Positions 1 through 9,495 are shown, counted from the first letter of the stretch. The stretch: DNA of 64,000 nt from Blastococcus aggregatus (GCF_900221005.1 NZ_OBQI01000003.1:620001-684000), one strand, 5' to 3'. Made by a program: numbers and translations. Notes: generated by a model from the letters alone, not told the origin.

Positions 1-175
1 ACGCATTCGGCGGGTCGGCGAGCTCGGTCTCGAGGTCGACGTACACCGCTCCGGGCAGGTGACCGGCCAGGTACTTCTCCCGCCCGGAGGCGTCGCCGAG
101 TGCCCAGCGGACGTCGAGCAGCACCGGCCGCTCCGCCGCCGCCAGCAGCTCCGCGGCGGAGACCAGCACGCTCAC
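1..175 (-). CDS. rhodanese-type sulfurtransferase, N-terminal part only (cut by window edge)
   Basis: Only the first 58 codons are visible; the gene continues beyond base 1. The translation carries LLDVRW, then GREKYLAGHLPGAVYVDLE, the CH1-type signature of thiosulfate/3-mercaptopyruvate sulfurtransferases, which move a sulfane sulfur from a donor to cyanide or another thiophile. The catalytic Cys lies in the missing C-terminal half, so activity cannot be judged. The start is GTG at 175-173, overlapping the TGA of the SnoaL-like gene by four bases (GTGA), so translation is probably coupled and the gene ends an ABC-SnoaL-rhodanese unit. The family is well supported; the substrate is unknown. 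Confidence 0.85.
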   Translation of the reverse strand, partial: MSVLVSAAELLAAAERPVLLDVRWALGDASGREKYLAGHLPGAVYVDLETELADPPNA

Positions 176-636
176 TGGGGGGCCAGGAGTCCGCGCAGCT
201 CCTCGGTCAGGGCGGCGCGCGCCTCGGGGTGCTGGTGCCAGGCGGCGGGCGTGGCCTGCAGCAACTGGATCCGCCAGCGGCCGGCACCCTCGTCGACCGC
301 GACGAGCGTGTGCACGGTGTGGAAGCTGTCCTCGACGTCGCTGGCGCCCGGCGGGATCATCCCGGCGTGCGCGATGAGCAGCGCCGTCCCCGGCGCGACC
401 GCGCGCACCGAGCGGATCACCGCGACGTACGCCGCGGTCTGGTGGCTGCCGAAGATCTGGCGGAGGTCGGCGGCGATGGCCAGGCGACCGTGGTGGTGGG
501 TGCCGTCGTAGCCGATGATGTCGCCGTCGTCCGCGAAGCAGGCCGCCACGGCCGCACCGCTGCGCCGGTTCCAGCCGTCCAGGTAGGCGGCGTAGAGGGA
601 TCGGACCTGGGCGTCGTGCGGATGCGCGGATGTCAC
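172..636 (-). CDS. SnoaL-like / SgcJ-EcaC family protein
   Basis: A 154-aa protein of the NTF2-like fold. It starts with a helix (VRSLYAAYLDGWNRRSGAAV), then CFADDGDIIGYDG and the GR-AI--DL-QIF block typical of the SgcJ/EcaC and DUF4440 proteins. Known members include polyketide-processing enzymes and many with no assigned reaction, so no substrate is proposed. The start is GTG at 636-634, 17 nt after the ABC transporter stop, with no clear Shine-Dalgarno. An inverted repeat (GTCAC-GGAT-GTGAC, 632-645) straddles the start. The stop overlaps the downstream rhodanese start. Confidence 0.75.
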   Translation of the reverse strand: MTSAHPHDAQVRSLYAAYLDGWNRRSGAAVAACFADDGDIIGYDGTHHHGRLAIAADLRQIFGSHQTAAYVAVIRSVRAVAPGTALLIAHAGMIPPGASDVEDSFHTVHTLVAVDEGAGRWRIQLLQATPAAWHQHPEARAALTEELRGLLAPQ

Positions 637-653
637 GGATGTGACGGTAGTGG

Positions 654-2546
654 TCAGGTCGCGGCGACCGGTCGACGCTCGCCGTCGGCGAACTGGGTGC
701 GGTGCAGGTCCGCGTAGCGCCCCCCGAGCGCCAGCAACTCAGCGTGCGTGCCCGACTCCGCGATGCGACCACCGTCGATCACCAGGATCCGGTCGGCGTT
801 GCGCACGGTGGAGAGCCGGTGCGCGATGACCAGCGAGGTGCGCCCGGTCAGCGCCGCGTCCAGGGCCTGCTGGACGGCGGCCTCGGACTCGCTGTCCAGG
901 TGCGCGGTCGCCTCGTCGAGGATCACGATGCCCGGCGCCTTGAGCAGCACCCGGGCGATGGCCAGCCGCTGCTTCTCGCCGCCGGAGAGCCGGTGCCCGC
1001 GGTCGCCGACGACGGTGTCCAGGCCGTCGGGCAGCGAGCGCACCAACTCGGCGATGTGCGCTCCCTCGAGCGCCGACCAGAGCTGCTCCTCCGTCGCCTC
1101 CGGGCGGGCGTAGAGCAGGTTGTTGCGCATCGTGTCGTGGAAGAGGTGCGCGTCCTGGCTGACGACCCCGATGGCGTCGCGCAGCGAGGCCATCGTCGCC
1201 GACCGCACGTCGACGCCGCCCACCCGTACCGAGCCGCCGGTGACGTCGTACAGCCGGGAGACCAGGCTCGCGATGGTCGACTTGCCGGCGCCGGAGTGAC
1301 CGACCAGTGCCACCAGGTGCCCGGGCTCGACCCGGAAGGAGACGTCGTGCAGCACGTCCACCGGACCGCCGTGCTCGGGCAGCGACACCTCTTCCAGTGA
1401 CGGCAACGAGACGTCCTCGGCCGCGGGGTAGCTGAAGGCGACGGAGTCGAACTCGATCGAGCGGTCGCCGGCGGGCACCGGGACCGCGTCGTCGGCCTCG
1501 CGGATCATCGGGGGAAGGTCGAGCACCTCGAAGACCCGGTCGAAGCTCACCATCGCGCTCATCACGTCGACCCGGACGTTGGCCAGGGCGGTGAGCGGGC
1601 CGTAGAGCCTCGACAGCAGCAGGGCCAGGGCGACGACGTCACCGGGGCTCAGCGAGCCGGTGAACGCCAGGTACCCGCCGAGCCCGTAGACCAGCGCGGT
1701 CGCGAGGGCAGCGACCAGGGTCAGCGCGGTGAAGAAAAACCGGCCGTACATGGCCGACAGGACGCCGATGTCGCGGACCCGCGCGGCTCGGTCGCTGAAG
1801 GACCGCTCCTCCGCCTCGGGCCGGCCGAACAGCTTGACCAGCAGCGCTCCGGCGACGTTGAACCGCTCGGTCATCGACGTGTTCATGGACGCGTTGAGCT
1901 CGTAGGACTCCCGGGTGATCTCCTGCAGGCGGCTGCCGATGCGCCGTGCGGGCAGCACGAACAGGGGCACCAGCACCAGCGAGAGCAGGGTGATCTGCCA
2001 GGAGAGCGTGAGCATGACGCCGGCGGTCAGCACCAGGCCGATCACGTTGGAGACGACGCCGGACAACGTCGAGGTGAACGCCTGCTGGGCGCCGACGACG
2101 TCGTTGTTCAGGCGGCTGACCAGCGCACCGGTCTGCGTGCGGGTGAAGAACGCCACCGGCATGCGCTGCACGTGGGCGAACACCCGGCTGCGCAGGTCGT
2201 AGATGACCCCCTCCCCGATGCGGGCGGAGTACCAGCGGGTGCCCAGCGAGATCGCGGCGTCCACGACGGCCAGCCCGGCGATGAACAGGGCGATGCGGAC
2301 GATGTCGCCGGAGGTCCCGTCGAGCGAGGCGATCCGGTTGACGATGTTGCCCGCGAGCAGCGGGGTGATGACGCCGATCAGCGAGGAGCCGACCACGAGC
2401 AGCAGGAAGAACACCAGGTCACGCTGGTAAGGGCGGGCGACGCCCAGGATCCGGCGCACCGTGCCCGGGGGGAGCCGGCGGCCGACCACCGACGGGTCGC
2501 GGCGGAACGACCGCATCGCCGCCATGGAGGTCATGTTGGGGTTCAT
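654..2546 (-). CDS. ABC transporter, fused permease and ATPase (multidrug/lipid exporter type)
   Basis: A 630-aa half-transporter. Residues about 40-340 form a six-helix type I exporter membrane domain, and the rest is the nucleotide-binding domain: Walker A GHSGAGKST near residue 415, signature LSGGEKQR near 519, Walker B IVILDEATAHLD, and the H-loop in LVIAHRLSTV. All ATPase residues are present. It probably works as a homodimer in the cytoplasmic membrane; the cargo cannot be read from sequence. An odd linker between the domains contains a duplicated VSLP-EEVSLPE string. ATG at 2546 has GAGGT 7 nt upstream; a second ATG four codons later is an alternative. It heads a unit with the SnoaL-like and rhodanese genes. 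Confidence 0.93.
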   Translation of the reverse strand: MNPNMTSMAAMRSFRRDPSVVGRRLPPGTVRRILGVARPYQRDLVFFLLLVVGSSLIGVITPLLAGNIVNRIASLDGTSGDIVRIALFIAGLAVVDAAISLGTRWYSARIGEGVIYDLRSRVFAHVQRMPVAFFTRTQTGALVSRLNNDVVGAQQAFTSTLSGVVSNVIGLVLTAGVMLTLSWQITLLSLVLVPLFVLPARRIGSRLQEITRESYELNASMNTSMTERFNVAGALLVKLFGRPEAEERSFSDRAARVRDIGVLSAMYGRFFFTALTLVAALATALVYGLGGYLAFTGSLSPGDVVALALLLSRLYGPLTALANVRVDVMSAMVSFDRVFEVLDLPPMIREADDAVPVPAGDRSIEFDSVAFSYPAAEDVSLPSLEEVSLPEHGGPVDVLHDVSFRVEPGHLVALVGHSGAGKSTIASLVSRLYDVTGGSVRVGGVDVRSATMASLRDAIGVVSQDAHLFHDTMRNNLLYARPEATEEQLWSALEGAHIAELVRSLPDGLDTVVGDRGHRLSGGEKQRLAIARVLLKAPGIVILDEATAHLDSESEAAVQQALDAALTGRTSLVIAHRLSTVRNADRILVIDGGRIAESGTHAELLALGGRYADLHRTQFADGERRPVAAT

Positions 2547-2639
2547 GGTTCTGACCTCACCTGGTGCTGCCTCCTTCTGCCGCGACGTCCCCGACGTCGG
2601 CCTCCGGCCGAACGTGCTCGGGCACGGAGCTGTTCCGGC

Positions 2640-2654
2640 GGGCCGGAACGGCCC
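2640..2654 (-). terminator. GC hairpin after the enoyl-CoA hydratase gene
   Basis: Perfect 6-bp arms (GGGCCG / CGGCCC) around a 3-nt loop, 34 nt past the enoyl-CoA hydratase stop and ahead of the ABC transporter. There is no T-run, as is usual in high-GC actinobacteria, so termination is inferred. Confidence 0.4.
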
Positions 2655-2687
2655 GACCGGTCCAGCCTCTCAGCAGCTACCGACGGT

Positions 2688-3467
2688 TCAGCGCCCGCCG
2701 GCGAGCTCCTGCAGGCGCAGCACCTGCGCCCGGCGCTCGGCGGCGTCCTGCGTCTCGGGGTCGTTGCGCACCGCGGACCGCACCAGCGCGGCGGTCGCTC
2801 GGCTCGCCCCGACCGGGGGGCCGAGCAGCGCCTGCGTCAGCTGGGCGACGGCGTCGTCGAGCTGCTCCCGCGGCACGACGACGTTGGCCAGCCCCATCGC
2901 GTGCGCCTCGGCGGCGCCGACCGGGCGGCCGGTCAGGCAGATCTCCATGGCCCGCGAGTAGCCGACCAGCTCCACCAGGTTGCTGGTGCCGGTCAGGTCG
3001 GGCACCAGGCCGAGCGTGGGCTCGGGCAGCCGGAGCTGGGCGTCCTCGGCGAGCACCCGCAGGTCGCAGGCGAGAGCCAGCTGGCAGCCGGCGCCGATCG
3101 CGTGGCCCTGGACGGCGGCGATCGAGACGATGCCGGGCCGGCGCAGCCAGCGGAAACCGCGCTGGTACTCCCGGATCTGCTCCTCGGCCGCCTCGGCCGG
3201 GCGTCGGCCGAGGTCACCCAGTCCGCCGGTCGTCCCCGGCTCCGGGCTGAACATGCTGCGGTCCAGGCCGGCGGAGAAGGACCGGCCCTCGCCGCGCAGC
3301 ACGACCACCCGCACGTCGTCGCCGAGCGAGTCGCCCACCGAGGCCAGCGCCGACCACGTGGCCGGCGTCTGGGCGTTGAGCTGCTCGGGGCGGTCGAGGG
3401 TGACGGTGAGGACGGCGCCGTCCTGAGCGGTGCGGACGAATCCGTCGTTCGTGTTCGCTGAGGTCAC
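2688..3467 (-). CDS. enoyl-CoA hydratase/isomerase family protein
   Basis: A 259-aa crotonase-fold protein. SFSAGLD (63-69) and GHAIGAG (121-127) form the oxyanion-hole elements, and ACDLRV with LRLPEPTLGLVP follows. The Glu of LPEPTLGL sits where the second catalytic acid of hydratases lies; the first is not clearly conserved, so the reaction could be hydration, isomerisation or another acyl-CoA reaction. The start is GTG at 3467, overlapping the stop of the small HTH gene (GTGA). This HTH/crotonase pairing recurs in actinobacteria as far as I recall, but its role is not established. Confidence 0.88.
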   Translation of the reverse strand: MTSANTNDGFVRTAQDGAVLTVTLDRPEQLNAQTPATWSALASVGDSLGDDVRVVVLRGEGRSFSAGLDRSMFSPEPGTTGGLGDLGRRPAEAAEEQIREYQRGFRWLRRPGIVSIAAVQGHAIGAGCQLALACDLRVLAEDAQLRLPEPTLGLVPDLTGTSNLVELVGYSRAMEICLTGRPVGAAEAHAMGLANVVVPREQLDDAVAQLTQALLGPPVGASRATAALVRSAVRNDPETQDAAERRAQVLRLQELAGGR

Positions 3468-3691
3468 GCCTTCTTACTATTCCGGTTCGCCCCACCGCGG
3501 CTGCGCAGGGTGGCGCCGGACTCGGAGAGCAGCCGGTGGACGAAGCCGTAGGAGCGCTTGGTCGACTCGGCCAGCGAACGGATGCTCTCGCCGCCGTCGT
3601 ACCGCTTGCGCAGCTCGTCGGCGAGCGTGCTCCGGTCGCCGCCGGTGATGCGCTTGCCCTTGCCCAGGTCCGCAGTGCTCGAGTCGGCCAT
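3464..3691 (-). CDS. small helix-turn-helix DNA-binding protein
   Basis: A 75-aa basic protein. The central part (LADELRKRYDGGESIRSLAE) followed by STKRSYGFVHRLLSESGATL reads as a helix-turn-helix in which SYGFVHRLL would be the recognition helix. The tail RSRGGANRNSKKA is strongly basic. It resembles a short HTH protein that is nearly universal in actinobacteria and has no settled function. ATG at 3691 has GGAGGGGAG just upstream. A perfect 12-bp palindrome lies 24 bp before the start and could be an autoregulatory site. Confidence 0.85.
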   Translation of the reverse strand: MADSSTADLGKGKRITGGDRSTLADELRKRYDGGESIRSLAESTKRSYGFVHRLLSESGATLRSRGGANRNSKKA

Positions 3692-3714
3692 GGCTCCCCT
3701 CCGTGTCAGCCCGG

Positions 3715-3726
3715 GACGCGCGCGTC
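3715..3726. promoter_or_regulatory. 12-bp palindrome upstream of the small HTH gene
   Basis: GACGCGCGCGTC, a perfect palindrome 24-35 bp upstream of the HTH gene start. An operator role is a guess from its position; GC-rich palindromes arise by chance fairly easily here. Confidence 0.3.
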
Positions 3727-3835
3727 GGGTCGACTCGCGCGGTGGGGGCTGTCCCTGTGGCGCCGCCGTCCCGAATGACCACGGCCCCCACGGCCATGAT
3801 CACCCAGGTGCCCGGTGTCGGCCAGGCGAGCGGGC

Positions 3836-4183
3836 TCAGCCGGCGTCCGGGCGGTCCGGCCGCACGCCGATCACCCGGGCCCGTCCCCCGGCCAGGTGGT
3901 CCGGGGCGGCCTCCGCCGGGCCCGGTGCCTCCGTCTCCTCCAGCAGGGCCCGTCGGAGCAGCGACCTCGGGTGGTACTCGCGCAGGTCGATGCCCTTGAG
4001 GTGGTCGAACTCGGGGCCGAGGGTCTCGTGCAGCCCGTCCCGCGCCCCGCTCATCGCCCCCCGAGCCCGCCGGAGCCCCACCGCGGCGTCCTTGGCGAGG
4101 TCGGGGAGCCGCTCCGGCCCGAAGATGAACAGGGCCGCCAGGAGCAGGACGACGATCTCCCCCCAGCCGATGGAGCTGAACAT
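3836..4183 (-). CDS. tatB: Sec-independent (Tat) translocase subunit TatB
   Basis: A 115-aa protein with one N-terminal membrane helix (GWGEIVVLLLAALFIFGPERLP), the FGP hinge, then an amphipathic helix, and GPEFDHLKGIDLREYHPRSLLRR, the region typical of actinobacterial TatB rather than TatA. TatB forms the twin-arginine signal receptor with TatC. The ATG start at 4183 is 7 nt after the flavodoxin stop, so the two are probably co-transcribed. In many actinobacteria tatB stands apart from tatAC; here it is 2.3 kb from a tatA-tatC pair. Confidence 0.93.
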   Translation of the reverse strand: MFSSIGWGEIVVLLLAALFIFGPERLPDLAKDAAVGLRRARGAMSGARDGLHETLGPEFDHLKGIDLREYHPRSLLRRALLEETEAPGPAEAAPDHLAGGRARVIGVRPDRPDAG

Positions 4184-4190
4184 CCCGCAG

Positions 4191-4748
4191 TCACCCGGCC
4201 ACGGGCAGAGCTGCCCCCAACGCGCAGTCGGCCGCGACCTGCTCGGACCAGGTGCCGATGGCGGGCCAGTCGCGGAAGTCCCCCGCGCCCGTCAGGGGCG
4301 CGTGCCATGCCGCCCGCTCGGCGGCCGACAGCACGTGCCGCTCCAGCCGGCCGGCGAACAGCCGGTGCCCTCGCGCGCCGACCTCCACCGCCAGCCGGTC
4401 CGCGTCGGCGACCCCCTGCGGGAGCCGGGCCGGACCGGCGGCCAGACCGCTGGAGAACAGCCAGGTGGAGCGGCCGTGCAGCACCGGGGCGGCCTCCAGT
4501 GCGTAGCACACCGCGGGCTCCAGCCAGCGCCCGTCGTAGACGGCGCTGCCCAGGACCACGGCGTCGAAGCCCACTGGGTCCGGCCGTTGCTCGACAGGGG
4601 CCAGGCGGGTGGTCAGCCCGGTGGCGCGCCCGGCCGCGCTGCCGGTCAGGCCGCGGGAGATCGCGGCTGCGATCTCCCGGGTGCTGCCGTGCCGGCTGGC
4701 GAAGGCGACGAGCACCCGCGGTGCGCGTCCGTCGGGACGGTGGGACAT
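4191..4748 (-). CDS. flavodoxin-domain protein (HemG/protoporphyrinogen-oxidase-like)
   Basis: A 185-aa protein. The N-terminus VLVAFASRHGSTREIAAAIS is the FMN phosphate-binding loop (T/S-x-x-GST) of flavodoxins, followed by FDAVVLGSAVYDGRWLEPA and WLFSSGLA, the second and third FMN-contact strands. Such single-domain proteins are often annotated as menaquinone-dependent protoporphyrinogen oxidase-like, but the electron partner is unknown. ATG at 4748 is preceded by GAGGAG. It follows a strong hairpin after phoX and lies 7 nt before tatB. Confidence 0.82.
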   Translation of the reverse strand: MSHRPDGRAPRVLVAFASRHGSTREIAAAISRGLTGSAAGRATGLTTRLAPVEQRPDPVGFDAVVLGSAVYDGRWLEPAVCYALEAAPVLHGRSTWLFSSGLAAGPARLPQGVADADRLAVEVGARGHRLFAGRLERHVLSAAERAAWHAPLTGAGDFRDWPAIGTWSEQVAADCALGAALPVAG

Positions 4749-4800
4749 CGTTCTCCTCAGGGGGAAGCCGCCCCAGGGCGGGCCGGGAAGGTCGGGCGAC

Positions 4801-4841
4801 GCGAGGTGGCCACCGCGGGGTGCAGGCGGTGACCACCTCGC
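4801..4841 (-). terminator. strong hairpin between phoX and the flavodoxin gene
   Basis: Arms GCGAGGTGG-C-CACCGC and GCGGTG-A-CCACCTCGC pair over 15 bp with one C/A mismatch around a 9-nt loop. It lies 54 nt past the phoX stop on the coding strand. No T-run follows. It probably ends or attenuates the tatA-tatC-phoX transcript. Confidence 0.6.
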
Positions 4842-4895
4842 GCTCCGGCCGCGCCGATCGCTCCGGTTCCGGGGAGGGCGCAGCCGGGTGGTCCG

Positions 4896-6317
4896 TCAGC
4901 GGGCGTTGCTCGGCCGGCCCCACGGACCCGTGATCGCGAAGACCCGGCCGGGCCCGGACTGGATGCAGGCGAACAGGGTCGTGCCGTCGGGGCTGAAGAC
5001 CGGGCCGGTGAACTCGCTGCCGCCCTGGTCGTTGCGCGCCATCGCGTAGGACTTGCCCTGGTCGGTGACGCCCACGAGGTGCTGCACCCCGTTGCCGTCC
5101 TCGGCCAGGATCACGCCGCCGTAGGGGCTGACCGTGATGTTGTCGGGCCCGTCGTAGTTGTCGGCGTCGACGTCCGGGTCCGGGTTGACGCCGAAGATGG
5201 TCGTCAGGGTGACGGTCTCCTTGGCCGGGTCGTAGAACCAGACCTGGCCGTCGTGCTCGTTCCGGCTGCCGTCGGAGAGGCGCGCGAAGCTGGCCACGAA
5301 GTAGGCCCCGCCGTCGGCCCACCACTGGCCCTCGAGCTTGCGGGAGCGGGTGACCTGGTCGTCGGTGAACTGCCGGCGGACCGAGACGGTGCGGGCGTCG
5401 CGGTCCGGGACGTCGACCCAGGTGACCTTGTACTGGGTGCCCGGCTGCGTCGCCTCGGAGAGGTCGCCGATGTGCCGGCTGCCTCGCCAGCAACTCATGG
5501 CCTGCAGGAGGCCGGCCGTGTCACCGCCGGGCGAGCGGGCGAGGTCGACCAGCGCGTGCAGGCCGCCGGTGAAGGCCTGCGGCGGCACCCAGCGGAAGTA
5601 CAGGCCGTTCGGACCGCCGGCGTCCTCGGTCTCGTAGATCGTGTTCGTGGCCGGGTCCACGGCGACGGCCTCGTGCGCGAAGCGGCCGAGGAACTTCAGG
5701 GGGACGTTGGCGTTGCCCGGGTTCTGGCTCTGCACCGGCGAGACCTCGAAGACGTACCCGTGGTCCTTGTCCCGGAGGTTGCTGCCCGTGGTGGCGGCCC
5801 GCCGCTCCGTCTCCTCGCAGGTGAGCCACGTGTCCCAGGGGGTGACCCCGCCGGCGCAGTTGTTCTCCGTGCCGGCGACGCTGACGTACTCGCGGACCCG
5901 GTTGCCGGCGCGGTCCAGGTCGATGGTCGTCGTGCCGCCGTTGGACTTCGGGTCGTAGGTGAGGCCCGGGACGTCCGGCACGGGCGGCGCCTCCGAGCCG
6001 CTGATCTCGTGGTTGTAGACGAGAGCCGTACCGGACCCCGTGGCGAAGGCGGCCATGCCGTCCATGTCGGCGGGCGTGGGTGCGCCGTCCTCCATCAGGG
6101 TCTCCCCCGACGTGGCCAGGATCCGGTAGGAGAAGCCCTCGGGAAGCGACAGGATCCCTGCCGGGTCGGGCACGAGCGGGCCGTAGCCCTGCGCGCTGCG
6201 GGTAGCGGCATTGGCCGCGGTCCCCGCGATGGCGTCGATGCTCCCGGCGAAGGTGATGCCGAGGCCGACCGCGGCGCCGCGGCCGAGAAAGCCGCGGCGG
6301 GAATGCGTGGATGTCAC
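4896..6317 (-). CDS. PhoX-family (DUF839) phosphatase-like protein, Tat-exported
   Basis: A 473-aa protein. The N-terminus has SRRGFLG at residues 6-12, a canonical twin-arginine motif, then a hydrophobic stretch and an Ala-rich cleavage region (AGTAANAA), so export by the Tat pathway is expected. The body matches the DUF839/PhoX family: LVYNHEISGSEAPP, NNCAGGVTPWDTWLTCEET and LAEDGNGVQHLVGV. Family enzymes are Ca/Fe-dependent alkaline phosphatases that release phosphate from organic esters outside the cell, though many members are uncharacterised. The start is GTG at 6317 with AGGGAG 7 nt upstream. It lies directly after tatC, and a PHO-box-like repeat lies about 80 nt upstream. Confidence 0.87.
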   Translation of the reverse strand: MTSTHSRRGFLGRGAAVGLGITFAGSIDAIAGTAANAATRSAQGYGPLVPDPAGILSLPEGFSYRILATSGETLMEDGAPTPADMDGMAAFATGSGTALVYNHEISGSEAPPVPDVPGLTYDPKSNGGTTTIDLDRAGNRVREYVSVAGTENNCAGGVTPWDTWLTCEETERRAATTGSNLRDKDHGYVFEVSPVQSQNPGNANVPLKFLGRFAHEAVAVDPATNTIYETEDAGGPNGLYFRWVPPQAFTGGLHALVDLARSPGGDTAGLLQAMSCWRGSRHIGDLSEATQPGTQYKVTWVDVPDRDARTVSVRRQFTDDQVTRSRKLEGQWWADGGAYFVASFARLSDGSRNEHDGQVWFYDPAKETVTLTTIFGVNPDPDVDADNYDGPDNITVSPYGGVILAEDGNGVQHLVGVTDQGKSYAMARNDQGGSEFTGPVFSPDGTTLFACIQSGPGRVFAITGPWGRPSNAR

Positions 6318-6397
6318 GGTGGATCTCCCTGTCTCGATGGGCGGTGCAGGTCCACCCGACCGGGTGAAGACGACGGTCCGAGTGCCCGGTCACCACC

Positions 6398-6419
6398 TCG
6401 CGGTGAACAGCACCGGAAC
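6398..6419 (-). promoter_or_regulatory. possible PHO-box-like direct repeat upstream of phoX
   Basis: On the minus strand two GTTC-starting 11-nt units are adjacent: 6419-6409 (GTTCCGGTGCT) and 6408-6398 (GTTCACCGCGA). Actinobacterial PhoP sites are built from 11-nt direct repeats beginning GTTCACC. The second unit matches that heptamer fully and the first only partly. The position before a predicted phosphatase gives it some weight. Confidence 0.4.
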
Positions 6420-6439
6420 AACCGGACCCGGAACGTCCG

Positions 6440-7339
6440 CTAGTACCGGTGCAGCTCGGCCCAGGAGGGCGCCGCGACCTCCGACGGCGCGGCGTCCAGC
6501 GGCGAGGCCTCGTCGTCCCCGATGTCGTGGAAGGACTCGATCGCCTCCCGGCGGGCACGGCGCCGGTCCACCACGCGCGCCAGCTGGATCGCCCCCTCGA
6601 AGAGGACCAGCATCGGGAGGGCCATGGCGAGCATCGTGAACGGATCCTGCGTGGGCGTGATGAAGGCGGCGAACACGATCGTCAGGAAGAAGATCCACCG
6701 GCGGGACGCCGCCAGCGCCGCATGGGAGAGAACCCCGACGAGGTTGAGCGCCACGGCGATCAGGGGCAGCTCGAAGGAGAGCCCGAAGGCGACGAGCAGG
6801 CTGAGCACGAACCCGACGTAGTCGGGTGCGGTGAGCTGGAAGGCCACCTCGTCGCCGGCCAGCGACAGCAGCAGCTCCAGCCCCTTCCGCAGCGTCAGGT
6901 ACGCCAGGCAGGCGCCGAGGGCGAACAGCAGGCTCGACGCCGCGACGAAGGCGACGGTGTAGCGCCGCTCCCCCCGGCGCAGGCCGGGAGTGATGAAGGC
7001 CCAGAGCTGGTAGAGCCACAGCGGCGCCGACAGGACGGCGCCTGCCACGACGGCGATCTTCAGTCGCAGCAGCACCCCGCCGAAGACGTCCAGGACCACG
7101 AGGCGGCACTCACCGTCCCCCTCGAACCTGAGCTCGGCCGGGAGGGCGCAGTACGGCTCGCTCAGGAACTCGAGCAGGCCGCGGTCGTACCAGAGAAACC
7201 CGACGGCCGTGCCCAGCGCCAGTGCCAGCAGCGCCTTGACCAGCCGGGCCCGCAGCTCGCGCACGTGGGCGACGAGCGTCATGTCGCCCGACGGGTCTCT
7301 GGGCGGCCGCCGCCGTCCGGGCAGCCGACGGCGTGTCAC
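6440..7339 (-). CDS. tatC: Sec-independent (Tat) translocase subunit TatC
   Basis: A 299-aa polytopic protein with the TatC landmarks: MTLVAHVRELRARLVKALLAL at the cytoplasmic N-terminus (the His-x-x-Glu-Leu-Arg receptor region), FITPGLRRGERRY after the second helix, FGLSFELPL in the conserved Phe-Glu helix, and ITPTQDPFTMLAMALP near the end. Six membrane helices are expected. TatC binds the RR signal peptide together with TatB. The C-terminal tail after about residue 245 is long and charged. It starts 26 nt after tatA. Confidence 0.95.
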   Translation of the reverse strand: MTRRRLPGRRRPPRDPSGDMTLVAHVRELRARLVKALLALALGTAVGFLWYDRGLLEFLSEPYCALPAELRFEGDGECRLVVLDVFGGVLLRLKIAVVAGAVLSAPLWLYQLWAFITPGLRRGERRYTVAFVAASSLLFALGACLAYLTLRKGLELLLSLAGDEVAFQLTAPDYVGFVLSLLVAFGLSFELPLIAVALNLVGVLSHAALAASRRWIFFLTIVFAAFITPTQDPFTMLAMALPMLVLFEGAIQLARVVDRRRARREAIESFHDIGDDEASPLDAAPSEVAAPSWAELHRY

Positions 7340-7365
7340 CGTCGCCCTCGCCCTCGCGGTCCCGC

Positions 7366-7629
7366 TCAGCGCCCGGCGTCGGGCGACGGCGTGTGGTGCT
7401 CCGCGCCCGGGAGCCGGCCGTTCCCGTCGACGCCGGCCGGCGTTCCCGCCGGGAGCGCCGGGGCGTCGGCCGGCCGGGGCCGGTCGTCGTCCTTCATGCC
7501 CTTCATCTCGCCCTTGAAGATCCGCAGCGAGCGCCCCAGAGAACGGGAGGCGTCGGGGAGCTTCTTGTAGCCGAAGAGCAGCAGGATGGCCAGGAGGACG
7601 AGGCCGATCTCCAGCGGTCCGAGGTTCAC
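7366..7629 (-). CDS. tatA: Tat translocase subunit TatA
   Basis: An 87-aa protein with one N-terminal membrane helix (LEIGLVLLAILLLFGYKKLP), an FG hinge, and the amphipathic helix DASRSLGRSLRIFKGEMKGM, then a Pro-rich disordered tail. This is the pore-forming TatA type. A longer open frame runs upstream, but the GTG at 7629 has AAGGAG five bases before it and gives the correct family N-terminus. It forms an operon with tatC (26-nt gap) and probably phoX. Confidence 0.9.
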   Translation of the reverse strand: MNLGPLEIGLVLLAILLLFGYKKLPDASRSLGRSLRIFKGEMKGMKDDDRPRPADAPALPAGTPAGVDGNGRLPGAEHHTPSPDAGR

Positions 7630-7676
7630 AAGGGCTCCTTCCGTCGGTCGCCGCCTACCCGCGGGGCGACCTGGCG

Positions 7677-7695
7677 AGGACGGGCCGACCGTCCT
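7677..7695 (-). terminator. hairpin between the ABC-F gene and tatA
   Basis: Perfect 7-bp arms AGGACGG / CCGTCCT with a 5-nt loop, in the 212-nt gap between the ABC-F stop (7842) and the tatA start. It is a plausible terminator for the ABC-F transcript; no T-run. I see no gene in the rest of this gap. Confidence 0.4.
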
Positions 7696-7841
7696 GGGTG
7701 CGCGTCCCTGCAGCCAACGCGGGGTCCCCGGCGGGAGGGTGGCCCGCGCGTGGAGGCCCGGCGTCGCGGCGGTGAACGATGCCGCGGCGCCGGCCCCGCC
7801 CGGTGCGCCGGCTCGGACCGGAGGGGTTGCGGCGCGAGCCG

Positions 7842-9443
<1,602 letters not shown>

Positions 9444-9450
9444 TGAACCC

Positions 9451-9456
9451 AGGGTA
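9451..9456 (-). promoter_or_regulatory. -10 box, leaderless start of the ABC-F gene
   Basis: Minus-strand TACCCT lies seven bases before the GTG codon, with no Shine-Dalgarno between. This TAnnnT-N7-GTG geometry places transcription start at or next to the start codon. Confidence 0.55.
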
Positions 9457-9472
9457 GGCGCTCGGAGTGCGA

Positions 9473-9495
9473 TCACCCCCACGTTTCCGGGGTGA
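9473..9495. promoter_or_regulatory. inverted repeat in the ABC-F / membrane-protein divergent gap
   Basis: Perfect arms TCACCCC and GGGGTGA separated by nine bases, central to the 130-nt divergent region. It could be an operator for either gene; no known family is assigned. Confidence 0.35.

Noticed and set aside
632-645. GTCAC-GGAT-GTGAC taken as a CRP site
   Set aside because: The half-sites are in the reverse order (TCAC...GTGA) to the CRP consensus, and it overlaps the coding start; kept only as a note.
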